Positions 44,081-52,660 of a DNA stretch of 64,000 nt are shown piece after piece (position 1 is the stretch's first letter; each line of letters begins with the position of its first letter). The DNA comes from CBDFLD01 sp965249005 (GTDB lineage Bacteria; Acidobacteriota; UBA6911): NCBI GenBank assembly GCA_965249005.1, contig CBDFLD010000020.1:652569-716568 (forward strand). Direction: 5' to 3'. The notes beneath the pieces were generated by a model that made no database searches, was not told the DNA's origin, and saw only the letters and a list, made by a program, of their open reading frames with translations. The translations under genes and the position numbers were made by a program.

Positions 44081-45934
44081 CTATGACAACGGTGGGTTCT
44101 TCCTCAGAAGAGGTTCGAGCCGTTCTGCAACCGGGAGGAGACCTACTTCCCGGCCGGCTGGATCGGCGGAATACCAGTAGGTCGTCGTGGAGTAATCGAT
44201 CCATCCACAGCCTTTTTCGTTGCGCCGCGCGATCCGGTCGATGAAGTCCCGGCCCCCGGGCCAGCTCTTGAATTCGGCCGTCCAGTCCAGGGTCAGCTCC
44301 AGACTTTCCTGGAAGTAAATGGCGTCCGTGTCCCGGAAGCGGTAGGTGGAAACACCTGTGTCTCCTGCTTCGTGTTGAACCCAGTTGATGCCAATCTTGT
44401 GGCCGGAGAAGAGCTCTCGCCATCCCCAGCAGAAGTTGAAAGCGCATTCGGTTCCAAGGTAGTTCAACGCCGGCTCTTGCTCACCATCGACCCGATACTG
44501 ATTGTTCGCTTCCATCACGTAGTTCAGCCCGGCGAAAAGGGGTTCGTTCGTACACACATACCAGTACTGTCCCACCACATGGCTGGGTCCATCTAGGCGA
44601 AAGATCTTCATCCGAGTTTGAGAATTCAGCTGGAAGCTCCGACGACTCCAGAAGGCGTGGAAATAGCCGAGATCCTCGACCCATTGCGGCAATCGCTCCC
44701 ATTCGACGTAGGTGTAGTTGGAGAGATCACGGTCCGCCTCGTTTCTAAGGGTCACCCGGGCCGATTCTCGAAACGGCATAGGAATGTAGCAGTTGTAGGA
44801 TCCTGGAGAGTTCTCGACAAAAGAAGTCGAGAAGTTGGCGGCTCGGCCGGACGCATCTGCAAAGAAATCACCGAGGGGCACCGAAACAGCAGGAATCTCA
44901 CGCTCGAACTCTTTTTCTGTCTGAACAACGTTTTCAACCCCGGCCACGAGAAAGCCAGTGGCCGCCCGGGCGGACTGCGAATCGGGTGCAAGCAGGTCGC
45001 CCGCGATCTGCCAGCGCACGAACTGATCGTAGGGCATATCCTCGTTGAGAGCTCGAATCACGAAGTCGCGGTAGTGATAGGCCTCGGGCCGGTCTTCGTC
45101 TTGTTCAAAGCCGTTGCTCTCGGCAAATCTGACCACGTCGAGCCAGTAGCGGGCCCAACGCTCACCGTAGTGTGGACTCCGCAGTAGTTCATCGACCAGT
45201 CGTTCATACGCCTGTGGCGACACATCGGACAGGAAGGCCCCGGTTTCGTCCGGCGAGGGCGGAAGACCAGTCAGCCCAAAGTACGCGCGCCGCAACAGAG
45301 TGCGATGGTCAGCAATCGGACTCGGTTCAACCCCACTGGCTTGCTGACGCGCCAGAATGAAGCGATCGATCGGAGTCAGTGCCCACTCGGCCTCCGGAAC
45401 CTCGGGAGGTTCGTAGTTGCGCAAAGGCAGAAATGACCAGAACTTCCGGCCAGCATCGTTGTCCACGGCCCTCGGTGTAGCGGCACCGTCTCGAGGATCC
45501 GGCGCTCCGATTTCTACCCAGCGGACGAAATCAGCGATTACCGAATCAGGCAGCTTGCCATCGGGCGGCATTTCAAGGGACTCATGCCGAATCGCTTCGA
45601 TCAGCAAGCTGTCTCCGACGTTGCCGGGGACTACTGCTGGCCCCCTCCCACCCCCGGCGCGTGCTGCCTGACGGGTATCCAGCAACAGACCGGCTTGGAC
45701 CTTCTTCGCACCAGTCGAATGACACTTGTAGCAACGCTCAACCAACACCGGGCGGATTTTCTGCTCGAAAAACCGCACTCCTTCCACGTCTGTCTGACTG
45801 GCGGCGGTACTGCCACAGAGAAGGAAGATCGCCACCCACACGATTCGATCGAAACGCCGAGAACGCAGAGCGGCGCCACGGAGCTGCCGGGCCAGGGACA
45901 ATGACAGAATCTGTTTCGTCATGGGCTTAGGCAC
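44081..45934 (-). CDS. Chimeric ORF: PSCyt1/DUF1549 head fused to a DUF2961 (GH172-like) tail
   Basis: The frame encodes 617 residues. Residues 1 to about 345 are a planctomycete-type cytochrome protein: a signal segment (WVAIFLLCGSTAA), heme motif CYKCH (68-72) in PSCyt1 and DUF1549 (LTPIDRFILARQ, GLTGLPPSPDE, YGERWARYWLDVVRFAES, TGFLVAGVENVVQTEKEFER). From about residue 346 it becomes DUF2961/GH172: PAVSVPLGDFFAD, YNCYIPMPFRESARVTLRNE, YFHAFWSRR and ALNYLGTECAFNF. Neither half is complete: the DUF1553 domain and the first third of the GH172 domain are absent. The join is in frame near base 44898. It is best explained by deletion fusion of two genes. Confidence 0.75.
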   Translation of the reverse strand: MPKPMTKQILSLSLARQLRGAALRSRRFDRIVWVAIFLLCGSTAASQTDVEGVRFFEQKIRPVLVERCYKCHSTGAKKVQAGLLLDTRQAARAGGGRGPAVVPGNVGDSLLIEAIRHESLEMPPDGKLPDSVIADFVRWVEIGAPDPRDGAATPRAVDNDAGRKFWSFLPLRNYEPPEVPEAEWALTPIDRFILARQQASGVEPSPIADHRTLLRRAYFGLTGLPPSPDETGAFLSDVSPQAYERLVDELLRSPHYGERWARYWLDVVRFAESNGFEQDEDRPEAYHYRDFVIRALNEDMPYDQFVRWQIAGDLLAPDSQSARAATGFLVAGVENVVQTEKEFEREIPAVSVPLGDFFADASGRAANFSTSFVENSPGSYNCYIPMPFRESARVTLRNEADRDLSNYTYVEWERLPQWVEDLGYFHAFWSRRSFQLNSQTRMKIFRLDGPSHVVGQYWYVCTNEPLFAGLNYVMEANNQYRVDGEQEPALNYLGTECAFNFCWGWRELFSGHKIGINWVQHEAGDTGVSTYRFRDTDAIYFQESLELTLDWTAEFKSWPGGRDFIDRIARRNEKGCGWIDYSTTTYWYSADPAGREVGLLPVAERLEPLLRKNPPLS

Positions 45935-46267
45935 TCTATCAAGACCTGTTCAGAAAGCTGGCAGAAACATTTGGGACAGAAAAATGAAAGGCGGTTTTTG
46001 TACACGGAATCTTCTTGTCCTCCATGTTGCTGTCAGTTTCGAGGCACAACGCTTTCGTCGGAGTGGAGGATCTGAAGCTCGCAGTCGACGTCTTCCGGGC
46101 GTACGACGTTGTCTTTCACTGTCGATATCAAGCAAAATGCCGCCGGTGGCCCCGTGCCACGCTCGTGCCTATGACCATATAGACGATTTCGCCAAACGAC
46201 AACACGTTCATGTTGCCCACGCCCTCAGTCTCGCCAGGCGCGTCTCCACGACGGCAACAGACTTCGA
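45935..46267. other. Intergenic region without a clear gene
   Basis: About 330 bases between the chimeric ORF and the DUF1501 gene. I see no conserved protein motif on either strand and no obvious hairpin or tRNA. Confidence 0.5.
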
Positions 46268-47683
46268 CTAGGCAAGGATCTCCCGGATCACCCGGCCATG
46301 CACATCGGTAAGACGGAAATCGCGGCCGCTATAACGGTACGTCAGCCGCGTGTGGTCGAACCCCAGCAGATGTAGAATCGTGGCATGTAGGTCGTGCACG
46401 TGGACGGGTTGTTCTGCGGCCTTGAACCCGAAATCATCCGTGGCGCCGTAAGTCATGCCTCCCTGGATACCGCCGCCTGCGAGCCACATCGAGAAGCCGT
46501 GGGGGTTGTGATCCCGGCCGTTTTGCACCTTGACGCGGGAACTGGTCTCCACCGTGGGCGTTCGCCCAAACTCGCTCCCGAAGATCACTAACGTGTCATC
46601 AAGCAGGCCCCGAACTTTCAGGTCATCCAACAACGCCGCGATCGGCGTGTCGGCGCGGCGCGCAAGCTTCTGGTGGATCATGATGTCGTCATGATTGTCC
46701 CAGGGCTGGCGATCTCCGAAATAGATCTGCACCATCCGGACGCCACGCTCGATGAGCCGACGAGCCATCAAGCAGCCTCGGGCGAAGTCTCCGTCGCCGT
46801 AGCGCTGGCGAGTCGCCTCCCTTTCCCGGCTGATGTCGAACGCCTCGGGAGCTTCCATCTGCATCCGGAAGGCGACCTCCATCGATTGAATGGTGGCTTC
46901 CAGCTGCGAGTCGCCATCTCGCTCCTCTAGATGGAGGCGGTTCAGGCGGCCCAGCAGGTCGATCTGCTTGCGCTGCCTCGACGCTCCGGCATCCCGGTTC
47001 TGGAGATACCGGATCATCTTGCGCGGGTCAGTCTCGTTGTTGGGGATATAGGTTCCCTGGTAAACCGCGGGTAGGAAACTGGAGTTCCACAGCGGCGAAC
47101 CTACCACCGGCATGCCCGGGCAGAGCACCACATATCCAGGAAGGCTCTGGTTTTCCGTTCCGAGTCCGTAAAGGATCCAGGAGCCCATCGAGGGGCGGCT
47201 CAGAAGGTTTTCGCCGCAGTTCAGCATGGACAGCGAGGGCTCGTGGTTTGGGATATCGGTATGCATCGAGCGGATGACGCAAATGTCATCGATGCGCTTG
47301 CCGATTTCCGGAAAGATCTCGCTCACCTCAATGCCGCTCTGTCCAAACCTCCGAAAGCGGAATGGCGATGCCATCAGGTCGCCGGTCTTCCGCTCGGTTT
47401 TCGGATTGCCGCCCGGCATCGGCTTGCCGTGGTATTTCTGCAGCATCGGTTTCGGGTCAAACGTGTCGACCTGCGAGAGGCCACCGTTCATGATCAGAAA
47501 GATTACCCGTTTGGCTTTGGGCTCGAAATGGGGCGGCTTGGCAGCGAAGGGGTCTTCCGAGCGGGAGGCCTGTAGTCGAAAACCCTCGCCCAGTGCCGTT
47601 GCCAGGCCGAGCATGCCGAACCCGCTACCGATCGTGCGCAGCGCTTGCCGGCGAGTCAATGGTGCAAAAGCTTGGTCGGGCAT
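46268..47683 (-). CDS. DUF1501 family protein (Tat-exported)
   Basis: About 471 residues from ATG 47683, 4 bases downstream of the stop codon of the preceding cytochrome gene (tightly coupled). The N-terminus TRRQALRTIGSGFGMLGLAT resembles a Tat signal. DUF1501 segments are VIFLIMNGGLSQVDTFDPKP, CVIRSMHTDIPNHEPSLSM, MARRLIERGVRMVQIYFGD and VIFGSEFGRTPTVE. The fold is alkaline-phosphatase/sulfatase-like. Function is unknown; the family pairs almost always with PSCyt/DUF1549/DUF1553 proteins. Confidence 0.92.
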   Translation of the reverse strand: MPDQAFAPLTRRQALRTIGSGFGMLGLATALGEGFRLQASRSEDPFAAKPPHFEPKAKRVIFLIMNGGLSQVDTFDPKPMLQKYHGKPMPGGNPKTERKTGDLMASPFRFRRFGQSGIEVSEIFPEIGKRIDDICVIRSMHTDIPNHEPSLSMLNCGENLLSRPSMGSWILYGLGTENQSLPGYVVLCPGMPVVGSPLWNSSFLPAVYQGTYIPNNETDPRKMIRYLQNRDAGASRQRKQIDLLGRLNRLHLEERDGDSQLEATIQSMEVAFRMQMEAPEAFDISREREATRQRYGDGDFARGCLMARRLIERGVRMVQIYFGDRQPWDNHDDIMIHQKLARRADTPIAALLDDLKVRGLLDDTLVIFGSEFGRTPTVETSSRVKVQNGRDHNPHGFSMWLAGGGIQGGMTYGATDDFGFKAAEQPVHVHDLHATILHLLGFDHTRLTYRYSGRDFRLTDVHGRVIREILA

Positions 47684-47684
47684 A

Positions 47685-50459
47685 TCAGTCCACAAAACTG
47701 AATTCGTTTGAGCTCAACAAGACCTGAGCATAGTGCTTCCAGGGCCGATCGCCTTCCATTTCCGCAAGGAATGCTTCGGCGAGCCGCACCTCTTGAGGGC
47801 GCGGATGGCGGCCGAACAGAAGCTGATAGGCGGCGCGAACTCGCGCCTCGAAATCATCTCCCGCTGCTTTTTCGAGGCGCTCGGCGAGGGCCTGCGACCG
47901 GTTCTCAATGAATCCACTGTTTAAGAAGAAGAGTCTTTGTAGCGGCGTATTGGTGATTTCACGTTTCTCAGCGGTGATCGTTGGGTCCGGGAAATCGAAA
48001 AGCGAGAGCATACGCTCCAGGCTATACCGGCTAACCTCACCGTAGACGGTGCGACGTTGGTTTTCTTCTGTCCACTTCAGCGCCGGACCGCCCCTTTTGA
48101 TATCCAGTTCACCTGCCACAGAGAGCATCGCATCCCGCAGCGCCTCAACATCGAGGCGGCGGCGGTTTGCACGCCAGAGCAGACGATTCTCTGGATCTTC
48201 CAGGAAATTACGCTCGGAAAACTCACTACTCATCCGGTAGGTGCTGGAACGCAAGATTTCGCGGTGCAGCTGCTTGATGGACCAACCACTTTCGATGAAA
48301 CGGCTGGCCAGATAATCCAGCAGTTGCGGGTGGCTCGGCCGGTCGCCCACCTGCCCGAAGTTGCTCAACGTCCGCACCAGCCCCTGGCCGAAATGGTAGT
48401 GCCAGACGCGGTTGACCATCACCCGAGACGTGAGCGGATTCTCCGCGCTGGCAATGCGGTTAGCCAGTTCCAGTCTTCCACTCCCGTTTCGGAAGGGCCC
48501 CGAGTTGCCCAGAATCGATAGGAAACGTCGCGGCACTACCTCGCCCGAGCTGTAAGGGTCGCCGCGAATATGCCGTCGCATGTCGCGAGGCTCTTCTTGA
48601 TCCGCAATGACGTGCAGGAACGGATAGCGCTCCGGCAGAGTGCTCTCGAGCACTTCCAGTTCCTTGCGCATTTCGCTGACTTGTGCCTTTCGTTCCACCG
48701 GCAGGAAGCGCTCGATCTTCTCCTCCCCGTAGTACAGCACTCCCGCTTTCTTGTCCTCCCGGCCGTTCGTTTCCAGCTCCGGCTCGAAAAGCTCGGTCCA
48801 CAACATGTACTTGTCTCGCGCGAGCGCCTTTGTTTCCGCGTTGCAGCCGACACAGAAGAGGTCATAGGGATCCGTCGATTTCTTCGACTCCTCAATGACC
48901 CGCTTATTGTTTTCCTCGATCTCTTTCTGCTCCTGGATCAAGTTGCGGAGGAATGCCTGGAATCGGTCGACTTCCGCGCGCACCGTGGCGACGGGCGTCA
49001 GCGCATCCAGCTTTTCCCACCATTGCAAGTGGGGGTGTTCTCCGGAGGGAGACCCGAGATAGTTGATCCAGCGTTCGAGGGTCTCCTGGTCGAGTGTTTC
49101 CCGCTGCGCCGATCCTTGATTCCAGACGGCCACCAAATATCGCGAAGTTTCCCCCGCCAGCCGAAAGCTCAACGACTTTGCTTCCTCCTCGAACAGTTGC
49201 TCGATGGCCTGCTCGAGATCGTCGATTTTTTTCTTGTGATCATCGTAGGTTTTTACGATCCTCGCGTCCGCGAGCGGATACTCTTTGTATTCGGAGGCAG
49301 TGAATACCCCGCCCACTGCATAGTAATCTTGTGTGGAAATCGGATCGTACTTATGGTCGTGACAACGCGCGCAGGCAACGGTGAGTCCCAAGAACCCGCG
49401 TGAGAGGACATCGACGCGGTCATGCAATTCGTCCGCGCGGGCTTTGGGCGGGTCGACAATTTTGTAGTACCAGGGCCCGAGGCCAAACAGTCCCAAACCA
49501 GGCATCAGACGCGTTTCCGAGTCCTCTTCCAGTAGGTCGCCGGCAATCTGTGCTTTGACAAAAACGTCATAAGGCATATCGTGGTTGAACGCGTCGATTA
49601 CCCAGTCACGGTAACGAAACGAATTAGGGAAAGGATCTGGACCCAGTCCTAGAGCGTCCTCCTCGGCGTAGCGAGCCACATCCAACCAATAGCGCCCCCA
49701 CCGCTCACCGTATTGCGGAGATGCAAGCAGCCGTTCGACGACGCTTTCGAAGGCATCGGGGGAGTCGTTACCAAGGAAGGCATCATACTCCTCTGGGGTA
49801 GGCGGCAGCCCAATCAGATTGAAGGTCACACGGCGCAACAGCGTCCGCTTGTCGCCGGGCCGGGCGGGCTGCAGGCCCTTTTCTTCCAGCTTGGCGAGAA
49901 TGAAGTAGTCGATCGGTGTGCGAGACCACGCCGTGTCCTGCACGCGGGGCAGGCCCGGTTTCTTGGTGGGTTGGAAAGCCCAGAATTCCCGCTGTTGTTG
50001 CGTCCACTCCGCGCCGGCACGGCTCGATGGCACGGGCGCCTTTGAAATAGGGATGTCGAAATGTGCTCCCGCTTCCACCCAAATGCGCAGGTCTTGGATC
50101 TGCTTGCCGCTGAGCTTGCCCTGCGGGGGCATCTGCAGCCGCTCATGGGTGTGGCTGACGGCGCGGATCAACAGACTTTCATCAGGGTTTCCAGGCACGA
50201 TGGCCGGGCCCGACTGGCCGCCCTTCATCAGAGCTTCACGGCTGTCCATCTGGAGCCCGCTAACGTGGGACTCGGTGTGGCAGGTGTAGCATTGGGAGGC
50301 TAAAATCGGGCGTACCCTGCTCTTGTAGAACTCAGTGGGATCGTTCGCTACAGCCTTCGATTGTGCGTTAGCGCCTGCCGGGACAAGAACAACAAGCGTG
50401 GCAACGCAAAGCATTTCCAGCCGGTGGCCTAAGAGAAGGCTGACAAACTTGTAAATCAT
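47685..50459 (-). CDS. PSCyt1/DUF1549/DUF1553 planctomycete-type cytochrome protein
   Basis: About 924 residues from ATG 50459, which has GGAGG 10 bases upstream. After a hydrophobic signal (EMLCVATLVVLVPAG) the PSCyt1 domain has the heme motif CYTCH (57-61). DUF1549 follows with RTPIDYFILAKLEE and YGERWGRYWLDVARYAE, a second CARCHDHKYDP (CxxCH), and a long helical linker (about 430-610). DUF1553 closes the protein (NPLTSRVMVNRVWHYHFGQGLV, RRLDVEALRDAML, LNSGFIENRSQALAERLE). It is exported and may bind two hemes. With the DUF1501 gene it forms one operon. Confidence 0.93.
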   Translation of the reverse strand: MIYKFVSLLLGHRLEMLCVATLVVLVPAGANAQSKAVANDPTEFYKSRVRPILASQCYTCHTESHVSGLQMDSREALMKGGQSGPAIVPGNPDESLLIRAVSHTHERLQMPPQGKLSGKQIQDLRIWVEAGAHFDIPISKAPVPSSRAGAEWTQQQREFWAFQPTKKPGLPRVQDTAWSRTPIDYFILAKLEEKGLQPARPGDKRTLLRRVTFNLIGLPPTPEEYDAFLGNDSPDAFESVVERLLASPQYGERWGRYWLDVARYAEEDALGLGPDPFPNSFRYRDWVIDAFNHDMPYDVFVKAQIAGDLLEEDSETRLMPGLGLFGLGPWYYKIVDPPKARADELHDRVDVLSRGFLGLTVACARCHDHKYDPISTQDYYAVGGVFTASEYKEYPLADARIVKTYDDHKKKIDDLEQAIEQLFEEEAKSLSFRLAGETSRYLVAVWNQGSAQRETLDQETLERWINYLGSPSGEHPHLQWWEKLDALTPVATVRAEVDRFQAFLRNLIQEQKEIEENNKRVIEESKKSTDPYDLFCVGCNAETKALARDKYMLWTELFEPELETNGREDKKAGVLYYGEEKIERFLPVERKAQVSEMRKELEVLESTLPERYPFLHVIADQEEPRDMRRHIRGDPYSSGEVVPRRFLSILGNSGPFRNGSGRLELANRIASAENPLTSRVMVNRVWHYHFGQGLVRTLSNFGQVGDRPSHPQLLDYLASRFIESGWSIKQLHREILRSSTYRMSSEFSERNFLEDPENRLLWRANRRRLDVEALRDAMLSVAGELDIKRGGPALKWTEENQRRTVYGEVSRYSLERMLSLFDFPDPTITAEKREITNTPLQRLFFLNSGFIENRSQALAERLEKAAGDDFEARVRAAYQLLFGRHPRPQEVRLAEAFLAEMEGDRPWKHYAQVLLSSNEFSFVD

Positions 50460-50723
50460 TCTAAGGCAACCTCCGACGGAGCAATAAAACCAGAAGCCGA
50501 CTCCGCCCGCCAACCCTCACTGCACGAGCCTCGCAGAAAGCAGACCGTGACAGCAGAAAAAGGTTCAGCGATCCACTCCTAGCCAGGATTTCCATTTTGG
50601 CCCTGGCACGGCCACAGTATACACTCGCGCCGCTCCGAACAGCACGTCCTTTCACACCCTTCCCCTCCCACAAGAAGAGTCAACAGAACCAAAAACGACC
50701 GCTTCGGCTAGCTTCCGTTGATC

Positions 50724-51827
50724 TCATCGCCCCAGCGCTGCCATTGACTTCTTTGCCTGGTAGCTCTTGATGGTCCCGCTCTGCCCGATCTGCACCGAAA
50801 AGGCTCCATCGGGTTGAACCGAGGCCTTGATGAACTCGCCGGATTGTCCCTCCGGGTTGGCCACGAACTGAGGTTGGGTATTCAATTCGGGGCCGGTCCG
50901 AAGGTTGCGATGGATCTGCCAAATGGTCTCAATCCCACTGAGGCCCATTAGGGTCTTCATCGTGTTGGGCTCCGCCCCTTTTTTGGGAGCGTTGTTGATG
51001 ACGACGACTCGCGGCCGTACGCTTTCGATCAGCAAAGGATTGTTGCTGGAGTCCAGTCCATGATGACTGATTTGAAACAAATCAACCGTTCCGATCGGAT
51101 TTGCTGGACATATCAGTTTAGCTTCCATCTCCCAGGTCAGATCACCAGGATCCAAAAAGGAGAATTCGCCGTAGGTCAGCAACAAAACCACGCTCTGCGC
51201 GTTGTCCGTATCGTCCGGGGGCTTGGCAACTTTGTTTTCGCAGGATTGATTCGGAGAAAGGGACTCCTGGGTTGGCAGAAATTTGCCCGCGGAGGCCACA
51301 CACTGGACCATCAGTGTGGGTGAGCCCGGGGCTTGCCTTAAGGGTAAGGTGTCGTCGGGGTTTAGCACCCGGGAGCGATCCTGGGTAACCTTTTCATACT
51401 CTGCGATTCCCGGCTTCTCACGCTTCAAATCAGCTTTGGAAGCATAGTCACTCTCGGTCGGTAGTCCGTGGTCGTAGAAGTTCTTGATGGGGATCAGTTG
51501 GTTGAGTCTGGGAGCTCCAGCATAGTGGTCGGCGTGCCAATGGGTAGCCACGAAATGATCAATCTGTGTTAAGCCTGCAACCTGGCTGGCCACTTGATGG
51601 ATCCGCGAGGCGTGGCTGTCCCGATCCTCACCGGCATCTACCAGGATGGACTCGCCGGTAGGAGTGACGATCAAGGTGGCCGCCCCTCCATCAACGTCTA
51701 CCCAATAAATATCCAAGGGTCGAGTGGCCTCTGGGGCGGCTTCTTGGGTCACGATTGGTTTGTCGTCCGTTGCACATCCCGTCAATGACAAGAGCATGAT
51801 GAGGAGGGCCAGAGTTCTTGGCAACAT
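50724..51827 (-). CDS. MBL-fold metallohydrolase lipoprotein (ComEC-C-like)
   Basis: About 367 residues from ATG 51827, preceded by AAGGAG. The signal ends in the lipobox LLSLTGC. The metallo-beta-lactamase fold shows VDGGAATLIVTPTGESILVDAG and the metal motif HWHADH (H96, H98, D100, H101), then FLDPGDLTWEMEAKL and ISHHGLDSSNNP. This subgroup resembles the C-terminal domain of ComEC and free-standing periplasmic hydrolases. The substrate is unknown. An IS110 remnant begins 148 bases upstream of its start on the other strand. Confidence 0.82.
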   Translation of the reverse strand: MLPRTLALLIMLLSLTGCATDDKPIVTQEAAPEATRPLDIYWVDVDGGAATLIVTPTGESILVDAGEDRDSHASRIHQVASQVAGLTQIDHFVATHWHADHYAGAPRLNQLIPIKNFYDHGLPTESDYASKADLKREKPGIAEYEKVTQDRSRVLNPDDTLPLRQAPGSPTLMVQCVASAGKFLPTQESLSPNQSCENKVAKPPDDTDNAQSVVLLLTYGEFSFLDPGDLTWEMEAKLICPANPIGTVDLFQISHHGLDSSNNPLLIESVRPRVVVINNAPKKGAEPNTMKTLMGLSGIETIWQIHRNLRTGPELNTQPQFVANPEGQSGEFIKASVQPDGAFSVQIGQSGTIKSYQAKKSMAALGR

Positions 51828-51975
51828 TTTAGGTCTCCTTCCTTTCCAATCGAAGTCTCTGCTCCTACGATGAAGGATAGAAGATATAGACGCCCCCCTC
51901 TTGACCCGAGGGCTGCCATCGAAGATGGATACCTCAATTGGTGGATAGGCCACCGATGCAAAACAGAAGGCGTCC

Positions 51976-52282
51976 ATGATTCAGAATACAGTTTATGTCG
52001 GGATCGATGTCGATGATGTTCGCTACCATGGTTCGGCGCTGGACAAGCGCACGGGTGAAGTGCTGGTCTTTCAATGTCGACCGACGTTGAGGGGGCTGGT
52101 GGGGCAGCTTGAGAAGGTCGGCGAGTATTTTGGTGGCGTGCAATTGAAGCTTTGCTACGAAGCGTCGTATGTGGGTTTCTCGCTACAGCGCGACCTGAAG
52201 GATCAAGGCTATAACTGTGAGGTGGTGGCACCGTCGAGTATTCCGCGACGGGGTGGAAAATCGGTTAAGACCGACCACGTTT
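51976..52282 (+). pseudogene. N-terminal fragment of an IS110-family transposase
   Basis: The frame matches an IS110-type DEDD domain: VYVGIDVDDVRYHGSALDKR, FQCRPTLRGLVGQLEK, KLCYEASYVGFSLQRDLKDQ and PSSIPRRGGKSVKTD. Near 52282 homology stops and an unrelated reading follows. Only about 100 residues remain, so the element is dead. It is a different lineage from the intact IS110 at 14337. Confidence 0.75.
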
Positions 52283-52421
52283 TCTGCTGGGATGCCTTCC
52301 CTGCAGCTTCCGATATGTCGCTGTTATGTCTCCTTCGATAGGTGCAGTCAATCTGCTACATTACATAAGGGGATTTTACTTCATACCGCCCCCTGCAGGG
52401 TAGGCAACCACGCGCACCTCT

Positions 52422-52580
52422 ACCTACAGTGCCGTGTTGGTGATCTACACCTGCCTTACAATCGTGATTACGATTGGCGGCTTTTCCGACGTCAAGAGAA
52501 TGTTGACAACCATTGACGACCAACATGAACCCGACCGGCGGGCCGAAGCCGAAACTGCCGGGAGCGCACCCTCAGGTTGA
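52422..52580 (+). pseudogene. C-terminal stub of a sodium:solute symporter
   Basis: The frame encodes about 50 residues: SAVLVIYTCLTIVITIGGF, then SDVKRMLTTIDDQHEPDRR and a stop at 52578-52580. A final membrane helix followed by G-G-F-x-D-V-K/R-R-M is a pattern I associate with the end of SSS-family transporters. No upstream part of the gene is present. The next real gene starts 80 bases downstream. Confidence 0.5.
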
Positions 52581-52660
52581 AATGAGATCATGGTGACCCT
52601 ATCCTCGATTGAAAGGGATAAAGCCTGCCAGACTGAAACAACCGGCACGTTTGAGGTCAA

